A stretch of DNA of 43,294 bases from an uncultured Bacteroidales bacterium (GTDB lineage Bacteria > Bacteroidota > Bacteroidia > Bacteroidales > Muribaculaceae). Positions 23,592 to 32,135 of the stretch are shown here, in pieces. Numbering within the stretch: position 1 is the first letter of the stretch; each line of letters begins with the position of its first letter. The translations under genes were made by a program, and so were the position numbers. The notes under the pieces are model-generated. The model saw only the letters and a list, made by a program, of their open reading frames with translations. It searched no databases and was not told the origin of the DNA. The stretch lies in contig CATZGB010000025.1 in NCBI GenBank assembly GCA_958418815.1, positions 1 through 43,294 on the forward strand, written 5' to 3'.

Positions 23592-26042
23592 TTACTCAAT
23601 CTCTATCCCCGGGCCTGATATGGCAAGGTCGGCCGAGGCTTCGAGGGTGACCGACGACTCAAGCCATTGCCGGCGGGGCATCGCGAGCCTCACCCTCACC
23701 GGGGAGTTGAGCGCGCCCTCCACCCTCAGCCGCAGAAGCCTCTCGGCAATCTCTGTGCCACGGTCGCCCGACAGGGTGACATCGCCCCGAAGGCAGGAGC
23801 CGAATACGCCGGTGGCAAGCCAGGCGGGAGCTGACGGGGCCGGGAAACGATGGCGCAGCCTTACGGGCAGCGATTCGCAAGGTTCCTCAGCCGAGAGGTC
23901 GTGGCTCGCCGAGGGGGAGGCCAGCAGAAGGTGGCCCCGGTCGGTGGCGAACCTGAACCGGCCTGTGGCGGCTATCCCCGTTGTGTCAAGGTTGATGCCT
24001 GGCAGCGCCGCCCCGATCAATTCCCCCTCTGCCGACAGGCGGAAAAGGGAGTGGCGGCCATCGTCGGGGGCGAGCCACACCTCGCGGTTGACCCCCTCCC
24101 ATCCTATCGCCACATCGCCGCTCCCGAGCAACCGGGTGAGCGACGGGTAGACTGTGGTGGCGGCGCGCCCCGAGATTTCCACAAGGTCATCCCCGGCGTA
24201 GACGAGCAGCGACGCGCCCGAGGCCGAGGTGGCCTCGCAGACAGCTGCCGCTGAGATAACCGGGCGGTGGTCGACCGGGGCGCAGCTGTTGAAGCGGCCA
24301 GACGCGTCGAGGGTCGACAACATAGTGCCCCCCTCCCCGAAAAAGAGCAGTTTCAGGCGCGAGAAATCCCACGCCGACCCGGCGCGCGGCACCACCATCA
24401 CCCTCTTTATCTCCCCCTCCGAGACCACCCGGCGGTCGAGCCGCTGCCCCAGGTCGGAGGTGAGGTAGGTCTCGGCAACTCCGGTCTCAAGCCGCGCCGG
24501 CAGTTCACCTCCGGCGGGGAGGTAGGCCGCGACGGTGTGGCTGAGGGTGATGCGTTGCATCCCCGGCGACCCGTAGCAGGCCATGTCCTGGCCCGGCAGA
24601 TGGGTCAGGGGGAAACTCTCCTCGTAGACCTGCCCGTCGGGAGAAAGGAAGGTGACGGTCAGCGATGTCGCGTCGCGTGAGGGGAAAGACAACACCGGCG
24701 ACAGGGCCGTGGGGGCGTTGCCTGTGGCGATGGTCTCGCTGAGGATGTCGACCGTTCCGGCAGGGGTGGAGAGGCTGACGCTGAAAGCCAGCCGCCACGG
24801 GGTGGTGGAGTCGCTGCTCCGCGAGGCTACGAAACAGTCGGGCGACCATCCCGCCGACTGTTCCCGGCGGGGATTGCACAACACGGTGACATTCCCTGCC
24901 GCGAGAGCCGCTGACCAGCTCCGTCGGCTTGCCGCGAGTGTCTCGGCGGCGTTGATTGCCGGGGCCTCGGCGAGGGTGCCTGAGGTGGAGATTATCCTGG
25001 TGGCTCCGGGCTCGCCGGCCCCGCCGTCGAAGGGGGTGTCAAACTCGGCGGCCACACGCATCCTCGCGCCCATCGCCTCAAGCCCGAGGCGGCGCAGGCG
25101 CGGCAGGTCGGTGACCGTCCCGACGGCGAATCCGGGGAGCTTGGCCGTGACGGTGACGAGCCCCGACTGGTTGTCACGCTGCACTCCGTGGGGAGCCTGC
25201 TGAGAGCGGTCGAGCGGGTCGATTTCATCGGTGATTTCCACCACGAGGCGGCTCACAAGCCGGTTCCAGGGGGAGGGAAGCGACTGCGGGGCCACCACAG
25301 CCGGGCGGTAGACAGGCATGACGACGCGTCCCCCTCCGAGGGTCTGCATGCCGTCGGCCGACACCATCACCGTGGCCTCGGTGGCCGAATACCCCTCGGC
25401 GGCCGACAAGACCACCGACGGGCCCACCCCGATGGTGTTGCCCGCGGCGTCGAGCAGCCTGTACCGGGCCACCACCGGCTGCGAGCAATAGCCCAGCGAG
25501 GCCGCCCGCTGGCGCAGCTGGTCGTAGCAAGCTGTCATCGCGTCGGTGAGCGCCCTGTTGTCGGCCTGTGCAAGCTGCGACCCGGAGGCCCCGCTGCTTG
25601 TGCCGGAGAGCCTGACTGTGGGCACTGCGCCATACAGGGTGTCGTAATCAGCCGCCACAAGCCGGATGGGCGGCAGCGCGGGCATGGAGCCGTGGAGCCG
25701 CAGGGCCAGCTCGGGCCCGTAAGTGATATACTGGTCGGGCTTGTGGGCGACAAGCAGCCTCACCATCCCCTCGGTGGAGGTGATGGCAAGCAGGGGCCTG
25801 GCCGGAACCCTCCCCAGCAGCGTCTCGACCCCGTCATCCCCGACTTTGTAATACAGCGACAGGTCATCGCCGCAGAGCAGCACCACCTCGCGTCCGTCGC
25901 CGAAGGGCGAGAAGCGGGCGAAAGGCAACGCCCCCGAACTGCCGTGGCGGCGGGGCAATCCCGCGCGTCGCCATATCCGAGGGTCAGACATATCCCGGCG
26001 CAGGTTCTGCGCCTCCATGATGATTCCGTGTGTGTGTTTCAT
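23592..26042 (-). CDS. Large beta-rich phage structural protein, unassigned
   Basis: This 816-residue protein is soluble-looking, with no signal peptide or transmembrane segment. It consists almost entirely of short beta strands with repeated blade-like units, such as GREVVLLCGDDLSLYYKV near the start and ASLLVYAGDDLVEISGRAAT, then GHLLLASPSASHDLSAEE later. This suggests a beta-propeller-like fold of the kind found in packaged-DNA stabilisation or tail-hub proteins of P22-like phages; that assignment is weak. It opens the cassette under promoter A. I chose the ATG at 26042 (KHTHGIIMEAQ); an upstream TTG at 26063 lies inside the promoter itself. The predicted leader is only about 11 nt. Confidence 0.65.
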   Translation of the reverse strand: MKHTHGIIMEAQNLRRDMSDPRIWRRAGLPRRHGSSGALPFARFSPFGDGREVVLLCGDDLSLYYKVGDDGVETLLGRVPARPLLAITSTEGMVRLLVAHKPDQYITYGPELALRLHGSMPALPPIRLVAADYDTLYGAVPTVRLSGTSSGASGSQLAQADNRALTDAMTACYDQLRQRAASLGYCSQPVVARYRLLDAAGNTIGVGPSVVLSAAEGYSATEATVMVSADGMQTLGGGRVVMPVYRPAVVAPQSLPSPWNRLVSRLVVEITDEIDPLDRSQQAPHGVQRDNQSGLVTVTAKLPGFAVGTVTDLPRLRRLGLEAMGARMRVAAEFDTPFDGGAGEPGATRIISTSGTLAEAPAINAAETLAASRRSWSAALAAGNVTVLCNPRREQSAGWSPDCFVASRSSDSTTPWRLAFSVSLSTPAGTVDILSETIATGNAPTALSPVLSFPSRDATSLTVTFLSPDGQVYEESFPLTHLPGQDMACYGSPGMQRITLSHTVAAYLPAGGELPARLETGVAETYLTSDLGQRLDRRVVSEGEIKRVMVVPRAGSAWDFSRLKLLFFGEGGTMLSTLDASGRFNSCAPVDHRPVISAAAVCEATSASGASLLVYAGDDLVEISGRAATTVYPSLTRLLGSGDVAIGWEGVNREVWLAPDDGRHSLFRLSAEGELIGAALPGINLDTTGIAATGRFRFATDRGHLLLASPSASHDLSAEEPCESLPVRLRHRFPAPSAPAWLATGVFGSCLRGDVTLSGDRGTEIAERLLRLRVEGALNSPVRVRLAMPRRQWLESSVTLEASADLAISGPGIEIE

Positions 26043-26060
26043 AGCCGTGACTTTTTTCCG

Positions 26061-26107
26061 CAAAGTTACGGCCGTTTTGCCCCTCCCCGTAGGACAAATT
26101 GTTACTT
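26061..26107 (-). promoter_or_regulatory. Cassette promoter A (47-nt shared element)
   Basis: On the minus strand TAACTTTG (plus 26061-26068) is the -7 box. The block matches promoter B at 39 of 47 positions at identical spacing, including AAATTGTTACTT at the upstream end. A TTTG lies 26 nt upstream of the -7 box, too far for a normal -33 element. It starts the beta-rich protein and terminase unit with a very short leader. Confidence 0.75.
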
Positions 26108-26147
26108 ATAAAAGATTCTTTCAGAATCCCACGCCAGATGACGGCGA

Positions 26148-26200
26148 CCCCGGGTTGCCGCTTGGTCGCCCGCAAGGGGCTCCCGCGCGCCAACCCGGGG
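26148..26200 (-). terminator. Hairpin after lpxA, at the cassette boundary
   Basis: CCCCGGGTTG (26148-26157) pairs perfectly with CAACCCGGGG (26191-26200), with inner GC-rich pairing. It lies 57 bp beyond the lpxA stop on the minus strand. There is no T-tract, so termination may be weak. A second small hairpin (GATTCT/AGAATC, 26114-26128) lies between it and promoter A. The 215 bp from 26043 to 26257 hold no gene. Confidence 0.6.
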
Positions 26201-26257
26201 CTAATAGTTAATGAATCCTCCGGATTCGCGGATGGAATCGATATCATCCGGGACGCG

Positions 26258-27043
26258 TCACTCCATCTCGATGGGGATGGCGACAATCTTGGAGTCGTTG
26301 GACCGGATGAATGTCAGGATGTTGTCGCGGATTTCGGAGGGATCGAGGTCAGCCTCGATGCGGCGCAGGGCGTTGAACACCGAGATGCCGCTCTGGTAGA
26401 TGTTGCGGTATGCCTTGGCGATGTCGTCGATCTGCTCCTCGGTGTAGCCGTGTTTGCGCATCACATAGGCGTTCACGCCGAAATATGCCACTGGGTTGTG
26501 GGCCACGATGATGTAGGGGGGCACATTGCCGGCCACGCGGCATCCCCCTTTGATCATCACCCAGTCCCCTACCTTGGAGCCTTCATGGAGCATGGCGTTG
26601 GACGACAGGATGACGCAGCGGCCCACCTGGCAGTCTCCGGCGATGGTCACGCCGTTGCCCAGCACCGATTTCCCCTCGATGACGGTGTCGTGGCCGACAT
26701 GGCTCTCGGCGAGGATGAACGACTCGCTGCCTATGCGGGTCGCGCCTCCGGGATGGATGCTGCGGTTGATGATGACATGCTCGCGGATGACAACGTCGTC
26801 GCCTATCACGCAGAGGGAGTCGTCACCCTTGAAGCGGAAGTCCTGAGGCTCGGCCGAGATGATCGAGCCTTGGAAGACGCGGCAGTTCTTCCCCATGCGG
26901 GTGCCGGGCATCAGGGAGGCATAGGGGTAAATCTCGCAGTTGTCGCCTACTTCGACATCCTTGTCGATGAACGCGAAGGGATAGATTTTGACATTCTGGC
27001 CGATTTTGGCCGAGGGGTCGACATGGGCTAAGGGTGATATCAT
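26258..27043 (-). CDS. lpxA: LpxA-type UDP-GlcNAc acyltransferase
   Basis: This 261-residue left-handed beta-helix enzyme transfers a hydroxyacyl chain from acyl-ACP to UDP-GlcNAc, the first step of lipid A synthesis. Hexapeptide repeats run through residues 3-170. The catalytic histidine motif HVGHD (H115, H118) corresponds to His122/His125 of E. coli. The region GNVPPYIIVAHNPVAYFGVN and the helical tail with YRNIYQSG match LpxA in spacing. I start at the ATG at 27043; an upstream TTG at 27052 fits the promoter poorly. It stands alone, away from lpxC and fabZ, with which it usually clusters, so it may be a second LpxA-like copy. A strong promoter (27102-27132) precedes it. Confidence 0.85.
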   Translation of the reverse strand: MISPLAHVDPSAKIGQNVKIYPFAFIDKDVEVGDNCEIYPYASLMPGTRMGKNCRVFQGSIISAEPQDFRFKGDDSLCVIGDDVVIREHVIINRSIHPGGATRIGSESFILAESHVGHDTVIEGKSVLGNGVTIAGDCQVGRCVILSSNAMLHEGSKVGDWVMIKGGCRVAGNVPPYIIVAHNPVAYFGVNAYVMRKHGYTEEQIDDIAKAYRNIYQSGISVFNALRRIEADLDPSEIRDNILTFIRSNDSKIVAIPIEME

Positions 27044-27101
27044 GGCTGTCAAGGGTTTATGGGTTAACGTCGGAATATGGCGGAGAGATGTTTATGATTG
27101 A

Positions 27102-27132
27102 CAAATTTAATGATAATTTTTATGATTCCAAA
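27102..27132 (-). promoter_or_regulatory. Promoter of lpxA
   Basis: On the minus strand TTTG (plus 27129-27132), a 19-nt spacer and TAAATTTG (plus 27102-27109) form a canonical Bacteroidales promoter. The predicted leader is about 50 nt. Confidence 0.8.
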
Positions 27133-27167
27133 TTATAAACGGATATTCTACAACATTGTTTAAAAAA

Positions 27168-27219
27168 CCGCCGTCCTTCAGGCTGCCTCCGACAGGGAAG
27201 GCAGCCGTCGGGACGGCGG
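27168..27219 (-). terminator. Rho-independent terminator of the efflux operon
   Basis: CCGCCGTCC (27168-27176) pairs with GGACGGCGG (27211-27219), and inside it GGCTGCCT pairs with AGGCAGCC (27181-27188 with 27199-27206). On the minus strand the stem is followed by TTTTTTAA. It lies 36 bp beyond the stop of the outer membrane channel gene. Confidence 0.9.
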
Positions 27220-27255
27220 ATATTTCAACAGGCTCGGGGGTATGGGAGGGGCGCG

Positions 27256-28653
27256 TCAGCGGCCTCCTCCGAGGGCCTGGTAGAGGCCGATGATGGTCTG
27301 GTCGCGCGACAGCTCGGTGGAGAGGGCGCTCATCTGGGCCGACAGCAGCGAAGACTGGGCGTTGAGCACCTCAAGGTAGGTGGTCTGCCCGTCGTAGGCC
27401 AGCAGGAGGTTGGTCATCTCCACTGCCTGGGCGAGGCTGTTGGCCTGCATGTTGAGCAGCTCCTGCTTGCGGCTGAGGTTGTCATATGCCACGAGGTAGT
27501 CGTTGACCTCGGCAGTGGCGTTGAGCAGGGCATACTTGAAGTTGTTCAGGGCCTGCTCCTGCTGGGCCTTGGCCCCCTTGAGGGCGGCGATGTTGGCGCC
27601 TCGCGAGAAGAGGGGGGCGGTGAGCTGTCCGGCCAGCTGGATGAACCAGTTGCCCGGATTGGTGATCATCGAGCCCAGGAGGTTGGTGTAACCGCCGTTG
27701 GAGGAGATGCTCAGCGAGGGGTAGAACGCCGCGCGGGCCGAGTTGGTCGAGTAGTAGGCCGCGGCGAGCTGCTGCTCGGCCACACGGACATCGGGACGCA
27801 TCGCCAGCTCACGCATCGGGACACCGTCGCGCAGCACCTGGGGGTTGCCCAGGCGGGCGTCGGGCGACACGGCCCATGTCTGGGGCTGCACGTTGAGCAG
27901 CAGCGACATCGAGTTGTTGGCCTTGTCGAGCGAGGTCTCGAGGTCGGTGATGGAGGCGAGGATGGAGTAATACTGCGCCTCGCTCTGCACCACGGCGGCC
28001 TCGGTCACGCGGCCTGCCTGCTTGAAGTCGCGCATCGTCTGGACGCTCTGCTTCCACAGCTCGGCTGTCTGGCGCGAGAGGTTGAGCTGCGACTGGAGGA
28101 CGGCGATGGTGTAGTAGCATGAAGCCACCGCGCCAATGATCTGGGAGCGGACAGCCTGCTGGTAGTCCTGCTGGAGGGCCAGGGCGGCCTCGGCCCCGCG
28201 CTTACGGTTGAGGGTCTTGCCGAAGACATCGATTTCCCAGCTGATGGCCAGGGGAATCTGGTAGGTCTTGCTCCACTCGGCCCCGTCGACATGGTATTTC
28301 GACAGCGAGCCGTTGGGGGTGAGGGCCACCGACGGCAGGTAGCTCAGGCGTGCGCCCAGGACGTTGGCCTTGGCCACCTCCACGTTGAGGCGGGCGTTGT
28401 CGAGGTCGACATTGTTGTCGAGGGCGCGCTGGATGAGGTCGGCCAGCACCGGGTCGGTGAACACCTTGTCCCAGGTGAGGTTGCCGAAGGCGGCCGAGTC
28501 AGGCGCGGTCTTGACCACCTCGGAGTATTCCTTCGTGACGGGGTCGTCCTGGGGCATCTCGAACTTCTTGTAGATGTGGCAGGAGCTGAGTCCGGCCACA
28601 GCCACGCCGACGGCTGCCGTCACCAATATATGTCTGAATTTCATTTTTGCCAT
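27256..28653 (-). CDS. Outer membrane channel of RND efflux (OprM/TolC type)
   Basis: This 465-residue lipoprotein forms the outer membrane exit duct of the efflux system. It has lipobox LSSC (C25) and two copies of the OEP domain, with typical motifs ISWEIDVFGKTLNRKRGAE, MRPDVRVAEQQLAAAYYST and ARAAFYPSLSIS. Length is normal for the NodT/OprM family. I start at the ATG at 28653 (or 28644), 14 bp after the pump stop; an in-frame ATG at 28725 would lie inside the pump gene. It ends the operon at a strong terminator. Confidence 0.93.
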   Translation of the reverse strand: MAKMKFRHILVTAAVGVAVAGLSSCHIYKKFEMPQDDPVTKEYSEVVKTAPDSAAFGNLTWDKVFTDPVLADLIQRALDNNVDLDNARLNVEVAKANVLGARLSYLPSVALTPNGSLSKYHVDGAEWSKTYQIPLAISWEIDVFGKTLNRKRGAEAALALQQDYQQAVRSQIIGAVASCYYTIAVLQSQLNLSRQTAELWKQSVQTMRDFKQAGRVTEAAVVQSEAQYYSILASITDLETSLDKANNSMSLLLNVQPQTWAVSPDARLGNPQVLRDGVPMRELAMRPDVRVAEQQLAAAYYSTNSARAAFYPSLSISSNGGYTNLLGSMITNPGNWFIQLAGQLTAPLFSRGANIAALKGAKAQQEQALNNFKYALLNATAEVNDYLVAYDNLSRKQELLNMQANSLAQAVEMTNLLLAYDGQTTYLEVLNAQSSLLSAQMSALSTELSRDQTIIGLYQALGGGR

Positions 28654-28667
28654 GATTGATGTTGGGA

Positions 28668-31600
28668 TTAACGGGAGTACTGCTCGATTTCGCTCTCCAC
28701 GCCTGAGTTGTTGGTGTCTTTCCACTTCATCGGGGTGATCTTCTCCTGGATGAGCTGGAAGATGACAAACAGGGCGGGCACGAAGAAAATCTGGAGGATC
28801 ATGCCGATGAGCATGCCGCCGATGGAGCCCACGCCGAGGGCGCGGTTACCGTTGGCGCCCACACCGTGGGCGAACATCATCGGCAGAAGTCCGATGATGA
28901 GGGCGAGCGAGGTCATCAGGATGGGTCGCAGACGGGCGGCGGCTCCCTGGATGGCGGCGTTGACCACCGACATGCCGGTGCGGCGGCGTTCGAGCGCGAA
29001 CTCCACGATGAGGATGGCGTTCTTGGCCAGCAGACCGATGAGCATGATCAGGGCGATCTGCAGGTAGATGTTGTTGGTGATGAAGTCGGCCATCTTCAGC
29101 AGGTCGCCCGAGGCCAGGTAGCTCAGGTTGAATATCCAGGCCAGGATGAACGAACCCATCAGACCGAACGGAATCGACAAAATCACCGACCAGGGCACGA
29201 TGTAGCTCTCATACAGGGCCGACAGAAGCAGGTAGACGAAGAGCAGGCAGAGGCCGAAGATGATGGCCGTGGTGTTGGAGGATCCTGAACCCTCCTCGCG
29301 GGTCATACCGGCGTACTCGTAGCCGTAGCCCTGGGGGAGGGTCTCGGCGGCGACACGCTCGATGGCGGCCAGGGCCTGTCCCGAGGAGTAGCCCTCGGCG
29401 GGGTTACCGGTCACGGCGATGGAGGTGAAGAGGTTGAATCGGTTGAGCAGGTCAGGGCCGTAGACCTTCTCGAGGGTCACGAAGTTCTCGAGCGAGGCCA
29501 TCTTGCCGGTGGCCGACTTCACCTTGATGTTCTTGAGCGACTCCATCGACACGCGCGAGGCGGGGGGCGCCTGCATCATCACGCGGTAGATTTTGCCGAA
29601 ACGGTTGAAGTTGGAGACATACATCGAGCCGAAATAGCCCTGCATGGTCGACAGGATCGATGAGGTCGACAGGCCGGCCTGCTGGGCCTTCGCCGCGTCG
29701 ATTTCGATTTTGTACTGGGGGAATGTCGGGTTGAAGGTGGTGTATGCCTGCTGGATTTCAGGCTGGGCGTTGAGCTGGGCCAGGAAGTTCTGGACGATGG
29801 CGAAGAAATCGTTGATGTCACCGCCGGTCTTGTCCTGCATCTTCAGCTCGAAACCGTTGGTCATCGAGTATCCCGAGATCATCGGGGGGGCGAAGGCGAT
29901 GACGCGTCCGTCGGTGATGAGCTTGCCGGTCATGCCGTAGATCTGCATCAGCACGGCGTTGGAGCTTTCCTTCTCGTTGTCGCGCTTTGACCAGTCCTTG
30001 AGCTTGACGATGAAGGCTCCGTAGGTGGGGCCCTGTCCGGCGATGAAGGAGTATCCGTTGATCATCTGGCGGTATTCCACGGCGGGAATCGAGCCAAGCA
30101 CGCCGTCGACCTGCTTCATCACCTCGACTGTGCGCTCCTGGGAGGTTCCCGGGGGCATGTCGACCATGACGAAGAGTGTGCCGGTGTCTTCGTTGGGCAC
30201 CATGCCGGTGGGGGTGATCTTCATGAGAAGCACCAGGGCCACGATGGAGACCACAACCGAGATGGCGGTAGAGATCTTATGGTTGACGAAGAACTTGACG
30301 ATCTTGCGGTAGCCGGTCAAGACCTTCTCAAAGAGGGCCTCGAAGGCTTCCTTGAATGCCTGGGTGAAGAGGCCCCAGACGGTCAGCACGGCGCACACGA
30401 TGGCGAGAACCCCCTTGAAGATGTTCTCGAAGTCAAACCATCCGAGCACCATGAAAGTGATGGTGGCCACGAGCAGGGCGAGGGTGGCCAGCGGGAGCCA
30501 TACCTTCTCCCAGCTTCCTTTCACCTTGGCGGCGACGGCCTCCCCGGCGGCTGAGTAGGCGTCGGCCAGGCGCTCTTTCAGGGGAGCGTGGGAGCCGTCG
30601 GCCTTGTGGGGCTTGAGGAATATGGCGCAGAGGGCCGGCGAGAGGGTCAAGGCGTTGAGGGCCGAGAAGCCGATGGAGATGGCCATCGTCAGACCGAACT
30701 GCTGGTAGAAGATACCGGCGGTGCCGGGCATGAAGGACACGGGGATGAACACCAGCATCATGACCAGGGTGATGGAGATGATGGCGGTGCCGATTTCGTT
30801 CATCGCGTCGATGGATGCCTTGCGCGACGAGGTGTAGCCCGCGTCGAGCTTGGCGTGGACCGCCTCGACCACCACGATGGCGTCGTCGACCACGATGGCG
30901 ATGGCCAGCACGAGGGCAGAGAGGGTGATGAGGTTGAGCGAGAAGCCGATGAGCTTCAGGGCGAAGAATGTGCCGACCAGGGCCACGGGGATGGCGATGG
31001 CGGGGATGAGGGTCGAACGGATGTCGCCGAGGAAGACATACACCACGAAGAACACCAGGATGAACGCCTCGATGAGGGTGTGGATTACCTTCGAGATTGA
31101 GGCGTAGAGGAAGTCGTTGTTGTTCATCGGGATGGCGAAGTGCAATCCTTCGGGGAGCTCTTTGGTCAGGTTGTCGACCTGGGCCAGACAGTCGTTGATG
31201 ATCTCGGTGGCGTTGGAGCCGGCTGTCTGGAAGATGATGGCCATGGTCGAGGGCTGGCCGTTGAGCGAGGAGGAGAAGTCATAGGTGACCATGCCCAGCT
31301 CCACGTCGGCCACATCCTTGAGGCGCAGCAGGGTGCCGTCCTGGTTGGCGCGCACCACGATGTTCTCGAATTCCTCGGGGGTCTCGTAGCGTCCGCGGTA
31401 TTTGAGCGTGTACTGGAACGACTGGTTGCCCTGGGCGCCCAGCGAGCCGGGGGCGGCCTCGATGTTCTGGTCCTGGAGGGCGGCTGCCACTTCATTGGGG
31501 GTCAGGCCATACTGGGCCATCACCTCGGGTTTGATCCAGATTCGCATCGAGTAGTCGCCGCCGAACGACATGACATCACCCACGCCCTTCACACGCTGGA

Positions 31601-32099
31601 GCACGGGGATGATGTTGATTTTCATGTAGTTGTCGAGGAACTCGCCGTCGTAGGCGTCGCTCGTCGAGTAGAGGGCCACGCCGAGGAGCATCGACGACTG
31701 GCGCTTCTGGGTCAGCACGCCGACCTGGGTCACCTCGGCAGGGAGCAGGTTCTGGGCCTTTGCGACGCGGTTCTGCACGTCGACGGCGGCCATGTCGGGG
31801 TCGAAGCCCTGCTCGAAGTGGACGTTGATTGTGGCCGAGCCGGTGTTGGTGGCGGTTGATTCGATGTATGTCATACCCTCGGCGCCGTTGATCGACTCCT
31901 CGAGGGGGGCTATGACGGAGTTGAGCACGGCCTGGGCGTTGGCTCCGTTGTAGGTGGTGCTCACCTGGATTGTCGGCGGGGCGATGTCGGGATACTGCGT
32001 GATGGGCAGCGACGACAGGCCTATCAGACCGAGCAGGACGATGAAGATGGAGATCACCGTCGACAGCACGGGCCGGTTAATAAAGGTGTCAAGCTTCAT
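28668..32099 (-). CDS. RND efflux pump (AcrB/MexB type) with extra helical insertion
   Basis: This 1143-residue inner membrane proton-driven pump belongs to the HAE1 family. It shows the N-terminal helix (FINRPVLSTVISIFIVLLGL), two large periplasmic loops, the proton-relay pair D405/D406 in TM4 (AIVVDDAIVVVE), and the TM10 lysine in LLAKNAILIVEFA. It is about 95 residues longer than E. coli AcrB. The excess is an insertion at about 497-585, between TM6 and TM7, with two hydrophobic stretches (534-554 and 562-583) linked by a phenylalanine-rich turn. The adaptor precedes it by 36 bp and the channel follows by 14 bp, so the three are one operon. Substrates are not predictable. Confidence 0.95.
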   Translation of the reverse strand: MKLDTFINRPVLSTVISIFIVLLGLIGLSSLPITQYPDIAPPTIQVSTTYNGANAQAVLNSVIAPLEESINGAEGMTYIESTATNTGSATINVHFEQGFDPDMAAVDVQNRVAKAQNLLPAEVTQVGVLTQKRQSSMLLGVALYSTSDAYDGEFLDNYMKINIIPVLQRVKGVGDVMSFGGDYSMRIWIKPEVMAQYGLTPNEVAAALQDQNIEAAPGSLGAQGNQSFQYTLKYRGRYETPEEFENIVVRANQDGTLLRLKDVADVELGMVTYDFSSSLNGQPSTMAIIFQTAGSNATEIINDCLAQVDNLTKELPEGLHFAIPMNNNDFLYASISKVIHTLIEAFILVFFVVYVFLGDIRSTLIPAIAIPVALVGTFFALKLIGFSLNLITLSALVLAIAIVVDDAIVVVEAVHAKLDAGYTSSRKASIDAMNEIGTAIISITLVMMLVFIPVSFMPGTAGIFYQQFGLTMAISIGFSALNALTLSPALCAIFLKPHKADGSHAPLKERLADAYSAAGEAVAAKVKGSWEKVWLPLATLALLVATITFMVLGWFDFENIFKGVLAIVCAVLTVWGLFTQAFKEAFEALFEKVLTGYRKIVKFFVNHKISTAISVVVSIVALVLLMKITPTGMVPNEDTGTLFVMVDMPPGTSQERTVEVMKQVDGVLGSIPAVEYRQMINGYSFIAGQGPTYGAFIVKLKDWSKRDNEKESSNAVLMQIYGMTGKLITDGRVIAFAPPMISGYSMTNGFELKMQDKTGGDINDFFAIVQNFLAQLNAQPEIQQAYTTFNPTFPQYKIEIDAAKAQQAGLSTSSILSTMQGYFGSMYVSNFNRFGKIYRVMMQAPPASRVSMESLKNIKVKSATGKMASLENFVTLEKVYGPDLLNRFNLFTSIAVTGNPAEGYSSGQALAAIERVAAETLPQGYGYEYAGMTREEGSGSSNTTAIIFGLCLLFVYLLLSALYESYIVPWSVILSIPFGLMGSFILAWIFNLSYLASGDLLKMADFITNNIYLQIALIMLIGLLAKNAILIVEFALERRRTGMSVVNAAIQGAAARLRPILMTSLALIIGLLPMMFAHGVGANGNRALGVGSIGGMLIGMILQIFFVPALFVIFQLIQEKITPMKWKDTNNSGVESEIEQYSR

Positions 32100-32135
32100 T
32101 ATTTCTGGATGATTGTGATTTCGTGTGAGAGGTTT

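Larger units (their letters stand above)
15827..26107 (-). mobile_element. Phage-derived capsid and packaging cassette without integrase or tail
   Basis: Eight minus-strand genes in about 10.3 kb encode, in transcription order, a beta-rich structural protein, terminase large subunit, scaffold-like protein, major capsid protein, connector-like protein, portal and two small coupled proteins. No integrase, excisionase, repressor, replication, lysis, prohead protease or tail gene is visible, and I found no flanking att-type direct repeats. Base composition and codon choice look like those of neighbouring chromosomal genes, which suggests long residence. Related promoter elements precede all three transcription units (26061, 21029, 16870). 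It could be a domesticated particle-forming system, a satellite remnant or a decayed prophage; the intact reading frames and terminase active sites argue against simple decay. Confidence 0.75.

Noticed and set aside
22867..24150. 427-codon plus-strand open frame opposite the terminase and the beta-rich gene
   Set aside because: It spans two well-supported minus-strand genes and their intergenic gap and shows no domain or signal; it is an artefact of codon bias.
15740..26257. att-like direct repeats at the cassette ends
   Set aside because: I compared the two flanks by eye and found only hairpins; no shared direct repeat of useful length.
26258..27043. Possible loss of one beta-helix coil in the LpxA-like protein
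   Set aside because: The distance from the HxGHD motif to VPPY is 54 residues here, the same as I count in E. coli LpxA, so no coil is missing.
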